Origin: Pratylenchus scribneri
Lineage: Eukaryota; Nematoda; Chromadorea; Rhabditida; Pratylenchidae
Direction: 5' to 3'
NCBI GenBank assembly: GCA_030063045.1
Contig: JAQSEB010000142.1
Location: 1,426,001-1,490,000 of the forward strand
DNA length: 64,000 nucleotides
Below, piece after piece: positions 50,270 through 60,600 of the stretch; the first letter of the stretch is position 1, and every line of letters starts with the position of its first letter. Position numbers and translations under genes: made by a program. Under the pieces are notes generated by a model that saw only the letters and a list, made by a program, of their open reading frames with translations, did not search any database and was not told the DNA's origin.

Positions 50270-50612
50270 GTTACTACATTTGCAGACGAAACCATCTGGC
50301 GCAGATGGTAGTAAAGCTGTTATGGCATTGTTTATTGCATATTATTAAGCATAACATTAACTATAAAATGACATCAAATACATTGGTCAATGATGAATAT
50401 TCACTGAGTTATGACCAAAAAAACGTTTATTTAATTGAAATTTTGTTTTTATCCGTTTTTGGCCATAACTCGGTGAATATTCTACATTGACCAATGTATT
50501 TGATATCATTTTGTAGCTAATTTTATGTTTAATAATATGCCGTAAACAATGATAAATCAGCTTTGTAATTATCGGCGCCAGACCGTTTCATCTTCAAATG
50601 TCGATAAGCCGA
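50270..50612. mobile_element. Palindromic element, family 2 (copy c), downstream of the third Srt gene
   Basis: Arms catttgcagacgaaaccatc and caaatacattggtcaatgat are mirrored by ccaatgtatttgatatcatt and gaccgtttcatcttcaaatg. The centre has the family signature ggccataactcggtgaatat. Confidence 0.85.
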
Positions 50613-51067
50613 AGATGAATAAGACAAAAAGAGATTTATTATTTATCTCTGGTTATGGAATTGTTTCGATTTTGATTAAATGGATAAAATGAAATTTCAT
50701 TTGGAAATTCAAATGCCGAGCAATTGGGACCAATGCACAAATTAGCTATCAAGCTGAATTAGGCCTGGAAAAACAAAACAGTTTCAATTTGATATATTCA
50801 AAAATAAGTAAACGGTAACCAAAATAAATCAAAATGAGAATTTTAACATTCAATACGGCTGATCTGCTAATATTTGGCACAGATATAGATAAAGATATTT
50901 TATCCGATTCTGTTTTTATACTGACCAAAAATATGTAGAAAATAGAATTGGACAATATTTATTCAGTGCCGAAATTGAAAAACAAATTTAAATTCACAAA
51001 TTTAAATAAATCATTTTACAAAAATATGGCGAGAATGTGCAATTACTCTGTCATTTATTCTTCCATT
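50613..51067. other. Spacer, nothing recognised
   Basis: Intergenic stretch between the plus-strand Srt gene (with its downstream element) and the stop of the minus-strand secreted protein gene. No supported exon. Confidence 0.5.
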
Positions 51068-53344
51068 TTAAAAGGGTGGTTTTAATCGGCATGCCGGAAG
51101 AAATGAATTTCGCCATTTCACGCCCGTTATTTCATACCAACCCGATGTGGAACGCACTGTTATAGTTTGGGCTTTAGATTGCTCAGTTCGATCCTCTTTA
51201 TAAATGCAATATTTGCCCGAATCCGATGTGAAATTGCAATCCTGAATTTTTAATTTATTTCACGGAATAATAAATTGAAATTTAATGGAAAGATTCGAAT
51301 TAGTTTGGAGCAATTTTGGAAATTTTAGAAATTTTAATAAGAAAATAATGGCCATTTTGGTGCTAATCATTTTTTAAATTTCACATATCTTATTTAAATG
51401 TTATTAGCATAAATTTGTCAAATTTAGGGTAAATTCGTCTTTATAGTAAAAAGCGGAATTGATTTAAAATTAATTTTGACCAGAAATAAACTATGCACAA
51501 AATTTACAAAATGTCCTTTAAATTTAACAAAATTAAATAATTTTCCCCTTATCAATTGATTGAATACCGTATAAAATTGTTCGTATGGTATTTTTTGCCA
51601 TAGAATATTCCATCCAGCTTTGATATATCTGCATTCATCCGAATATTCTTTGCTAAAATTTCGTGGCAATGTTGCCGGATAGGGAAGACCAATGGCACGA
51701 GGTAATTTTGAGATTGCATTTGTTGTAAAATTGTGAGTGAAATTTGCAGAAAAAAGCTTAGATACAGAGTGCCATAAATCTTTAAAAAATATGAATTTTA
51801 TTTAAAATATTTTAATGGCCATAAAATTAGCCACAAAATGATATCAAATTTGTTTATAATTATTTGATATTTGACCAAATTATGGCAAAAAAATTGCCAA
51901 AAAACAATTAATAATGGATTTTTAGCCATAATTCCGGAATTATTCAAAATTGGGCATTGATTTTGATACCTTTTTCTAGTAATATTATTCTCCCCCCCCC
52001 CCCAAAAAAAATATGAAACCCTTTCAATAGAGGTAATTTTGGGTGACAATCAAAGAATCTGACATACTTTTAGACATCAAACTAACTTGATAAGAGAATT
52101 TATCAAGAAACTGTTAGAAAGAAACAAAGAAAATTTGGTAGGGGTTGGAGCGGGGTACATAACGAAAAAGTCACTGTAACTTCGATTAAACATTGGATTG
52201 TGTAAGAATAAAAAATTTCTTTTTAACAATCAATTTTTTGGCTTTGTTTTTTATTCCTTATTTATTTTTTATTTTGATTTGTTTCCATTAAAAATGCCCA
52301 TACCTGCATAAAAATTGCCAAAATCTGGAGGATCCACACATTTTGCTTTTACTTTTCGATGTCGGCCTAATGCAACCCAAAATCCGCCATTCATACTTCG
52401 TTTATAAAAGCAAATATCCCCAGTTCGAGGATTACTGAAAGGACACATTTTGGTTCGACAAAAACCCCTCGAAACACGTTTGCATCCATTGAAAAGCTGT
52501 GGATAAATTATTTTTAAATAAAATTGAATTTTTTAGCTATATTACGGCTGTACGACAATTGCGGACGAAACAGTCTGGTGCAGATGGTGATAAAACTGAC
52601 GTGGCATTTTTTATAGCATTTTATTAGGTAAAAAATTAGATACAAAATTATATCAAAAGTTTTTTTGCCAATATTGAATATTCACCGAATTATGGTTAAA
52701 AGACTGCCAAAAACACAATTTGAATTAAACCAAAATTTTTTTTTTGGCCATAGCTCGATGTATACAACAATGGCCGGTACTTGTGCACTTTGGGTCCCTT
52801 TTTGAAAAGTGCTTGATCCTCCCTATGGGTCATCAGGTTTGGGGTTAGAGTCATTCAGGGATAGGTTAGGGATTGGATGGGGTAAAAATCATCTCAAATG
52901 TATCCTAAACCAAAACCTAACACCAAGGGGGGGGGGACCTTCACTTTTTCCTCATTTCCAAGCTGAGCCAAAAAGGGGACCCAAAGTACAAAAGTACCCA
53001 TTGGCCAATGCTTTTGATATCATTTTGTAGCTAATTTTATGCTTAATAAAATGCTAAACAATTCCACAGCACTAGACCGATTCCATAAATGTCCTTCCGA
53101 AAATATTGTAACACGAACATTAATGAATAATGATGGATTTGTCTGGAATGACTTCCCATGTCAATGTGCCAACATATAAAATTTGTTGGCATGTTTGATC
53201 GACGTTTTTGAGGAATTCCAGCGGCAATTTTGGGAATTTTGGATCCGGCACATGAGGCCAATCTTTATTTAATGGAAAGAAGCCATTCACATTGAAATTG
53301 ACAAAAATGATGAATATTAATGGCAGAATAAATAATTTTATCAT
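51068..53344 (-). CDS. Secreted cysteine-rich protein with two related modules (4 exons, 262 aa)
   Basis: Exons 53344-53174, 52496-52304, 51779-51529 and 51241-51068 join in phase from ATG to TAA. The N-terminus (MIKLFILPLIFIIFVNFNVN, then G) is a clear signal peptide, and no membrane segment follows. Ten cysteines lie in the mature part. Two stretches look like one module: CPFSNPRTGDICFYK with GGFWVALGRHRKVKAKC (about residues 75-111), and CNFTSDSGKYCIYK with SGWYEITGVKWRNSFLPAC (about 206-255). Both read Cys, a short polar loop, Cys-aromatic-Tyr-Lys, Gly-aromatic, then a closing Cys. I do not recognise the family. A role outside the cell, including a secreted or effector role, is possible but unproven. 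Intron 1 contains a nested pair of elements and intron 2 a relic of family 2. Confidence 0.8.
51800..51985. repeat. Relic of a family-2 palindromic element in intron 2
   Basis: ggccataaaattagccacaa and caaaatgatatcaaatttg on one side, gccataattccggaattatt on the other, match the inner arms of family 2. The ends are lost. Confidence 0.55.
52546..53106. mobile_element. Family-2 element with a second element nested inside, in intron 1
   Basis: The outer element shows caattgcggacgaaacagtc and tggtgcagatggtgataaaa on the left and the family-2 right arm (ttttgatatcattttgtagc) to about 53090. Its centre is split by an inverted-repeat element at about 52772-53003 with ends ggtacttgtgcactttgggt and ggacccaaagtacaaaagta. 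The nesting shows two insertion events. Confidence 0.75.
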
Positions 53345-54421
53345 GATTTTAAATGAATTTAATCTTAAATAATTTTTTCTCAAAATTAGGTAAAAAAGGA
53401 ACAAAACGAATATTTATTCATCAATAAAAAGCCAAGCCCAATAAAATAATGAGTAGGTAATAATGAGTAATGGCGAATGAGCGACAGAGGAGGGAAGGAA
53501 GAAAAATGGAAAAGTGGCAAAAATTCTGCAAGGAATATTTGGTTGTCTCCTCTTCCTAATAAATGAGCCAGAGCCAGGTCATTCATAATTATGTGAAAGG
53601 CAAAGCAGAAATAGTTGAAAAAAAAGTAGGAACAGTCCCTGTACAGTGTCCAACCATTCTTTATACTCTGTGAGTTCCCCTCTACTCTGGCTATTGAAGA
53701 TTGAACCGTTAAAAGAGCATCGTGTTCCGACATTTCGTCAACGATTTTTGTGCCTTCAAATTCTGTGGCCCACAGGAGACTATTGTGCCTATAAGAGAAG
53801 AGAAGAGATAAGGTTACTTTTAGCTTATTTTGTTGTTTTTGTCATTGATAACTTTTTGCAAAATTCCAATAAGAGTTATGGCAATTTAATTAAACTTGTG
53901 CATTAAAATTAAAATGGGTAAACTTTTCAAAATTAAAGGAATATGACTAATAGTTGGATTCCGGATAGTTAGGTTTTAGGCCCAAATAATCGAGCTCGGA
54001 TTTTAAATGCCAATTGGCCCAAAATTCAGCTCTAAATTAACTTTTGGACAAATTTCTAAATAATAAAATAAAAATGCCATGAATTTATCCGTTTTATATG
54101 ATTTTTAATGAAAAAAATGTTGGTAAAATTTAAAATGCAGTGAAATTTGTTGAGAAAACATCGTTGAATGGAAAATAAATAATCGAAGAAGGCACACAAA
54201 AAATGCAAAGATTGGACCAAATAAATGATCAAAAAATTGGAAAGATTTGAGTTTGATGGCAAAACAAAAAAATGTCTGGGATTTATAAAATCATTGTTTG
54301 GGAATACAAAATATGGAATAAATTATTGGAGGGGGATTTTGTTGAGTGAGATTATATTAATCAGCCATCGTCCATTCCGCACAAAAACAAATGGGAAAAC
54401 CATTCTCCAAACAATGCAAAA
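53345..54421. other. Intergenic; promoter of the secreted protein gene and GTPase 3' flank
   Basis: A minus-strand frame at 53386-53733 has no splice or family support and is not called. From about 54070 the sequence is the shared 3' flank of the GTPase units. Confidence 0.45.
54070..54420 (-). repeat. Shared 3' flank of the GTPase units (copy 2)
   Basis: Matches 57290-57640 in the same orientation and 24880-25260 inverted, including aaacatcgttgaatggaaaa, taatcgaagaaggcacacaa and catcgtccattccgcaca. It starts right after the stop of the single-domain GTPase gene. Confidence 0.8.
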
Positions 54422-56604
54422 TTATGATGTTGCCGCTTTAAAAATGACCTAAAAATTAAATTATATAAATAATAGTTAAAGTTGCTTGAATTTACATTTT
54501 AAAAGTTTTTAAATGATTTTTTGAATGTTCTGTTTGTGAAAAATTCATGTGGATGAAACCGCCATCTCAATTTAAATGAGCAGTGCGATTTTTTAGTTAT
54601 AAATAAAATTAAAATAGATTTCAGTGGCGTAGCCAGAAAAAAAATTCGGGGGTGCAAAAATTTTTTCACAGGGGAAAATTTTAGTCAAAAATGGCCTGAT
54701 AGCGAAAAATTTTAGTCAAAAAATTGCCCCGGATGGGAAAATTTTAACCAAAAATAGCCGCGTAGCGGAAAATTTTCCCCCCAAAAGGGTCCCCCCATTT
54801 TTAATTTGTGTTAGAAAATTGAAAATATTATTTATTTTTAGCGGCCGATTTCTTTTCTTTCTTCTAGTAATCTTAAGAAAAAGTTTATAAATTTTTTTTC
54901 TATGTTAACAATAAAATTAAATATTTTTTCCGATTTACAAATTAAGCTTATTTATTTATTATACTTCAAAAAATATCAACATACCGAGGCAACATTTGCT
55001 ATTATCTCGCGATGTTCCCATGCAAAAGTTGCGATTTTCTCAGTTTGTTTGATAAATTTATCAGATGCCTTTTTTGCCTTCTTCTCCTTGATAGGTTTCA
55101 CCAATGTGATGAACATGGAGTCGATGTTGATGTTTTTGTAAGCGGAAACCTCCTAGAAATTTGCAATAAATGCATAGAATATTTTAAAAAATAAACCCCA
55201 TTAATATTTATTTATAATTTTGGATTTGGATATAAAAATCTTTGTTCTCAAAAATGTAATTTCGTGAATTTATTTCAAAATGTAGCCAATTCTTTAATTT
55301 ATTATAATAAGTCTAACATCATTGCTCAACCATAGGGAATTGAAAAAATACCTTGAAGGGCATATCAAACAACATGGCAAGACGTTTGCCTCCCTTTCTG
55401 CTCACTTTCCTCTCATCATTCGCCAAATCGCATTTATTGCCCACCAACATGAACAGCGGTTCCTTTGACAAATCTTCAACACCGCCATTGTGCTTCTGAT
55501 GAATGAATGAAAAGAAGAATTTATTATCAACCAATTAATCAAATCATATTAATTTCGAGTATGTACTTTAATAGTCTTGGTTTTTTAGCCTATTGAAATT
55601 TGGAATAGTGAGGAATCCATAAACCAATTTTTCTTCTAAAATCATTTAAAAGACCAAATAAATTATCAGAACTGTAATTTAAATGATTTTTGAAAAGATT
55701 CGGGTGATTATATCATAATTCTATCATTGTCTGAAACTATTGATCTAAAAGACCTATATTGGGGAAAACTACATTATATCTATTCCTCACTATTTAAAAA
55801 AACATCTAATCAAAGTACTGAACATTAGTGTATATAGAATAAAAACCATTAAAATTTCCTTCATTTTGCGAAAGTGATGCGGAATTTGGCCAAAACTGCT
55901 CCGATTGCCAACGTCATAGACCTGTAAATTAGATAAAAAAAATATTTAATTTGAAATTGCATTACCATGATGATAGCATCCATCTTTGGGCCAATTGAGT
56001 AAAAACTATCAAGAAATCGTTCCTCTTCATTCGCACTTGGCATGTCACTGAAGTTTAGGAAATTATTAGGCAAGTTTTTGTGAATTTTTACCAACCAAAG
56101 TTCCACAGTAAACGGAGAGTCATTCACAATAAAATTTTCTTTCTCATTGGTAAATGGGACTGTAATTAAATTATAAATTATTAAAACAATGAAAATCAAT
56201 AATATGAATCCAAAATTTTTTACAATTGTGTTGTGGAGATAACCTAACGCGCCTAGCACCAATCTTCAAAAAATTTTTCTACCATAAAAATGGGAGATTA
56301 AAAAGACTAAGTTAAATAAAATTTCTTAGAGATTTGATATTTTAAACGGAATTTCTATTCTTATATTTCGAAATTAATAACTCTATTAAATTTTTTGCAC
56401 AAAAAAGCACTAACCATTTGTTGGTATTGGTACATGTTCTTTCGGGAATTGACCAGTGCAGAAACGTTCCATTATTGCTGTTTTGCCCACTTCAGATTCG
56501 CCAACCAACATAATCTTATATGTGGTGGATGAGGACGAGGCCAAGAAAAGGTCAAAACGGATAAGATAAACAATGAGTGCAATTCTATAGGGCATTTCCG
56601 CCAT
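54422..56604 (-). CDS. Ras/Rab-like small GTPase, single domain (7 exons, 249 aa)
   Basis: Exons 56604-56415, 56159-56096, 56047-55966, 55921-55847, 55495-55352, 55152-54985 and 54448-54422, all in phase. A 30-residue N-terminal stretch (MAEMPYRIALIVYLIRFDLF, then LASSSSTT) precedes YKIMLVGESEVGKTAIMERF: an intact P-loop (GESEVGKT). The switch-II region reads ELCDMPSANEEERFLDSF, so the usual DTAGQE is replaced by DMPSANEE and the catalytic Gln is absent. IIMVYDVGNRSSF is the normal strand before alpha3. MLVGNKCDL (G4) and EVSAYKNINI (G5) are intact. The tail is charged and short, with no CAAX or double-Cys prenylation signal (ends VIFKAATS). It should bind GTP, but hydrolysis may be weak or atypical. 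The element in intron 6 is a transposon relic. Confidence 0.85.
54610..54800. mobile_element. Transposon relic (cagtggcgtagccag end) in GTPase intron 6
   Basis: Begins cagtggcgtagccagaaaaa, a form common at ends of invertebrate DNA transposons, followed by three diverged copies of ggaaaattttagtcaaaaat. No matching opposite end was found, so it is truncated or decayed. Confidence 0.45.
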
Positions 56605-57289
56605 TTTCAGCCGATCAAATTTGGTTAGCAATGTTGTTAATTTGAATGAATAATTTTAAGTTAGAATCGCTATAGAAACTCTTCTGAATAAATTGAATTA
56701 AATGATATAAATTAAGGGAGAAAAATAGGTCATAATGATTCGATTTGGTTCAATTCCATTCTTTGGATTTAAAAATATTTTTAAATAAAATAATTAGCTA
56801 TATTTTTAAAATGGTAATATATTTTACAACAAAAGAATTAAATTCAATTTGGCTGTGTTTTTATGCTAAAATTTTCCACTTTTGCGAGGAAGTTCTGATT
56901 ACACGATAATGAAATTGACAAAAAACTATATCGCCCTTGTTCCGAAAATTTTGAAAATTATTTGATAAAAAAATCATGTATTAATGATAATTTAAAATGG
57001 GATAAATGTATTACATTTTTAAATGGGAAAGCTTTCAAAATTAAAAGGGAAGTATATAATAAACGAAATTGTATTTAAGCCCGAAAAAATCGAACCCGGA
57101 TCTTAAATGCCAATTGGAGCGAAATTCAGCTCTGATTTGATGTCAAAAACTTTTGGAATAAAATTTTCTAAACTTTTTTTATAAAATGTTAGAAATTTAA
57201 AATTCGACAGGATTAATTTTTCAAATTAAATAAATATTTTGATCATTTGTATCAATACATAAATTAATTAAATAAAAATGTCGTAAAGA

Positions 57290-57640
57290 AATGAATTTAT
57301 CCGTTTTATTTGAGTTTATAATAAAAATGATTGCTGGTAAATTTAAAATGGAGTGAAATTTGTTGAGAGAACATCGTTTATTGAATGTTGAATGGAAAAT
57401 AAATAATCGAAGAAGGCATACAAAGATGCAAAGATTGGACAAAATAAATGATTGGAAAAATTAGTAAAGATTTGAGTTTGATGGCAAAACAACAAAATGT
57501 CCGGGATTTATAAAATCATTGTTTGGGAATACAAAATATGGAATAAATATTGGATGGAGGATTTTTGTGTTGGGTGAGATTATATTCATCGTCGTCCATT
57601 CTGCACAAAAAACAAATTAGAAAGCCATTCTCCAATCAAC
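57290..57640 (-). repeat. Shared 3' flank of the GTPase units (copy 3)
   Basis: Same block as 54070-54420, lying directly after the stop of the two-domain GTPase gene and before the leader of the single-domain gene. Contains ttgttgagagaacatcgttt and gaataaatattggatggagg. Confidence 0.8.
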
Positions 57641-57641
57641 C

Positions 57642-60600
57642 CTACAGGTTGCGGCGGGTAACATTCACATTTTCTGTAGTTGTATGATTCGAATTGCGGA
57701 AGCTCAAACCAGCATTCACATTAAAAATTCTCTAAAATTAAAAAAAATAAATGCATATACTTTTAAATATTATTTTAATTTTGGATGGTATTTAATTTGG
57801 CAAATAAATTATTGAAAATGGCAAATAGAGTATTTAATTTGGCAAATAGGATTTTTTGTCTCAAAAGTATTGAAAATGGCAAATAAATTATGGAAAATGG
57901 CAAATAGAGTATTTAATTTGGCAAATAGAAATAAAATTATCATTGCGTAGGAGGTGCGCGGGATTTAGCCGGATATAGGGGGATTAAGGTGGATATACTT
58001 GGATTAGGTCGGATTAAGCATAGAAATGGAATAGAAATGGCCCGGAAGGCCACTGGAAGGTCGGGGAAGTGCCTGAGAGTGCGGGGGATATAGGGGGATT
58101 AAGGTGGATATAAGGGGATAAGGGGATTAAGGACCAAAATGATGGGATTAAGGCGGCAAATGGGTAGGAAGTGATGGGGGAAGCCTGCCGAAGGCGTGTG
58201 GGCTGTCCAGGGGTGCGCGGGATATACCCGGATATAGGGGGATTAAGGTGGATTTAGGGGATTAAGCCGGATTAAGGCCTGGAATCGATGGGAAATGGCC
58301 CGGACGGCCAGTGAAAGGTCTGGGAAGGTCCTGAGAATGCGTGGATATATCCGGATAAAGGGGATTAAGGTGAATTTGGGGATTAAGCCGGATTAAGGCC
58401 TGGAATCGATGGGAGCGAGCTCGGTTTGGGCTGTTTTGCTTCCGGCTTCGCGAGATTCCTATGCTCCGAACCCCTAACCCTAACCCTAGCCCATAACTAA
58501 GCTTAATCCGGCTTAATCCTCATATATCCACATTAATCCCCCTATATCCCGCGTGCTCCGAACTCCTAAACCCCTAGCCCCTAGATCCCATGCCGCCCAT
58601 AACCATAACCCTAATCCCTAGCCCCTATCTAAGCTTAATCCGGATTAATCCCCCTTAATCCACGTATATCCTCCTATATCCGGGGCTTATCCTGCACTGT
58701 CTCCGGGCCTCTCTTACACTTCCCCGACATTCCCGTGGCATTTCGCATCCATTTCGGAGTTTAATCCTCCTATATCCACCTTAATCCCCCTATATCCGGA
58801 TATATCCCGCGCAATCTCAGGCACTACTGCGACCTTCCACTGGCCCTACGGGCCATTTCCCATCAATTTCAGGGCTTAATCGGGCTTAATCCCTCCATAT
58901 CCACCTTAATCCCACTATATACACCTTAATCCCCCTATATCCGGGTATATGCCGCGCACCTCCTGCTCAATAATAATTTTATTGCTATTTGCCAAATTAA
59001 ATACTCTATTTGCCATTTTCCATAATTTATTTGCCATTTTCAATACTTTTGAGACAAAAAATCCTATTTGCCAAATTAAATACTCTATTTGCCATTTTCA
59101 ATAATTTATTTGCCAAATTAAATATTTCCCTTTTAATTTTTAGCAGTTTTTCTCAAAAAAGTCTCTCTCTCTCTCTCTCTCTTCTAGTAATAATCATAAA
59201 GTAATTTAATCTCATTTAATCTGAATAAATGATTTTCTCTACTATGAATAAAATTAAATATTTCTTTCAAAAAAGCAATTTATCCATAAATTTTTTTCAA
59301 AAAAATATGAACGTACCGCGGCAAAATCGGCAACGTTCCCAATGGTTTCCAAAATTTCTTTAGTTGATTTATCAGATGCCTCCTTTTCCTTCTTCTTAAT
59401 GATAGCTTCCACCAATGTGATGAACATGGAATCGATGTTGGTGTTGTCGCGGGCGGAAACCTCCTAGAAATTTGACAAATTTATAAAAATATTTTCAGAA
59501 GGAAATCCCATTAATATTTCTTATTTGTTGCATATTAAATTTTCGTTTCTTCGATAAATTTTAAAATAAAAATTATAACCCATTTGCCATTTTCCTATAT
59601 ATTATATTTTAGTATATTTATTTTAAGTCTAGAGCTAAAGTTTACGAAAAAATTGGAAAAATACCTTGAAAGGCACATCAAACCATTTGGCACGGCTTTT
59701 TCCATCCTCTGTGCTCACTTTCCTCTCATCATCCTCCAAATCGCATTTATTGCCCACCAACATGAACATCGGCGGATTCTCTGGCCAATCCTCAACCCAA
59801 TCCTTGTTGTCAAAGTACTGATTGTGAGGAAAAAAAAGAAAATTAATTGTTTGTTAACAAATGTTTGCATTTTATCATTTTCTCATTCATTTTAATTTTT
59901 CCTATCTTAGAAGAAATTTTTAATTTTTCTTAAAATTAAAATATAATATCTAGAAAATCAATAATATTTTAAAAATCTGTGCTAGTTCATTCCATTTTGG
60001 GCAATCCTTACGAATTGTGGTCCCAAAAAATTTTTTTTTTTAATTTTCAAAAAATGTTTATGGGGTTTACGACAATTCATAATATGAATGCATCCTTTTC
60101 GGTATATCATGCCATCTTTATGAGATATTGCCGATTTTACCATGAAAATATCGAGAGGGGACCAAATAATATAATCGATCTTGTTTGTGCCTGGTCTTTT
60201 CATGCTAAAAGTGACAACTAAGATGGTAAAATATATTAAAACGGATGTCAAATTTGTTGTCGACATCCCTGAAAACCCCCATAAAACAATTTTGAAAATT
60301 TTAAAAATTATTTTTCAGGACCACAATTCCAGTAAGGATGCCCCATTTTGGGAAACTCATTGTTCGAAAATTGTACTATCAACCTAAAAAAACATTTAAA
60401 AACACTATAGACAAAAGATCAAGCAACAATTAAAACTAATATCACCAATATCTACCTTGAAAATTCCCTTCATTCTGCGCATGTGATCTTGGATTTGGTC
60501 AAAACTGCTCAGATTGGCGATGTCATAGACCTGCGAATGGAAAAAAACGATTAATTTCTCATAAAATTTTACATACCATGATGATCGCATCCACCTTTGG

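Noticed and set aside
53386..53733. 115-codon minus-strand frame upstream of the secreted protein gene
   Set aside because: No splice partner or recognisable motif; composition changes to hydrophobic AT-rich residues typical of chance frames.
58440..58620. ccctaaccctaaccctag strings as true telomere repeats
   Set aside because: They are short, degenerate and lie in the core of a foldback element; similar strings occur in other inverted-repeat elements here, and the common nematode telomere unit TTAGGC is not seen as an array.
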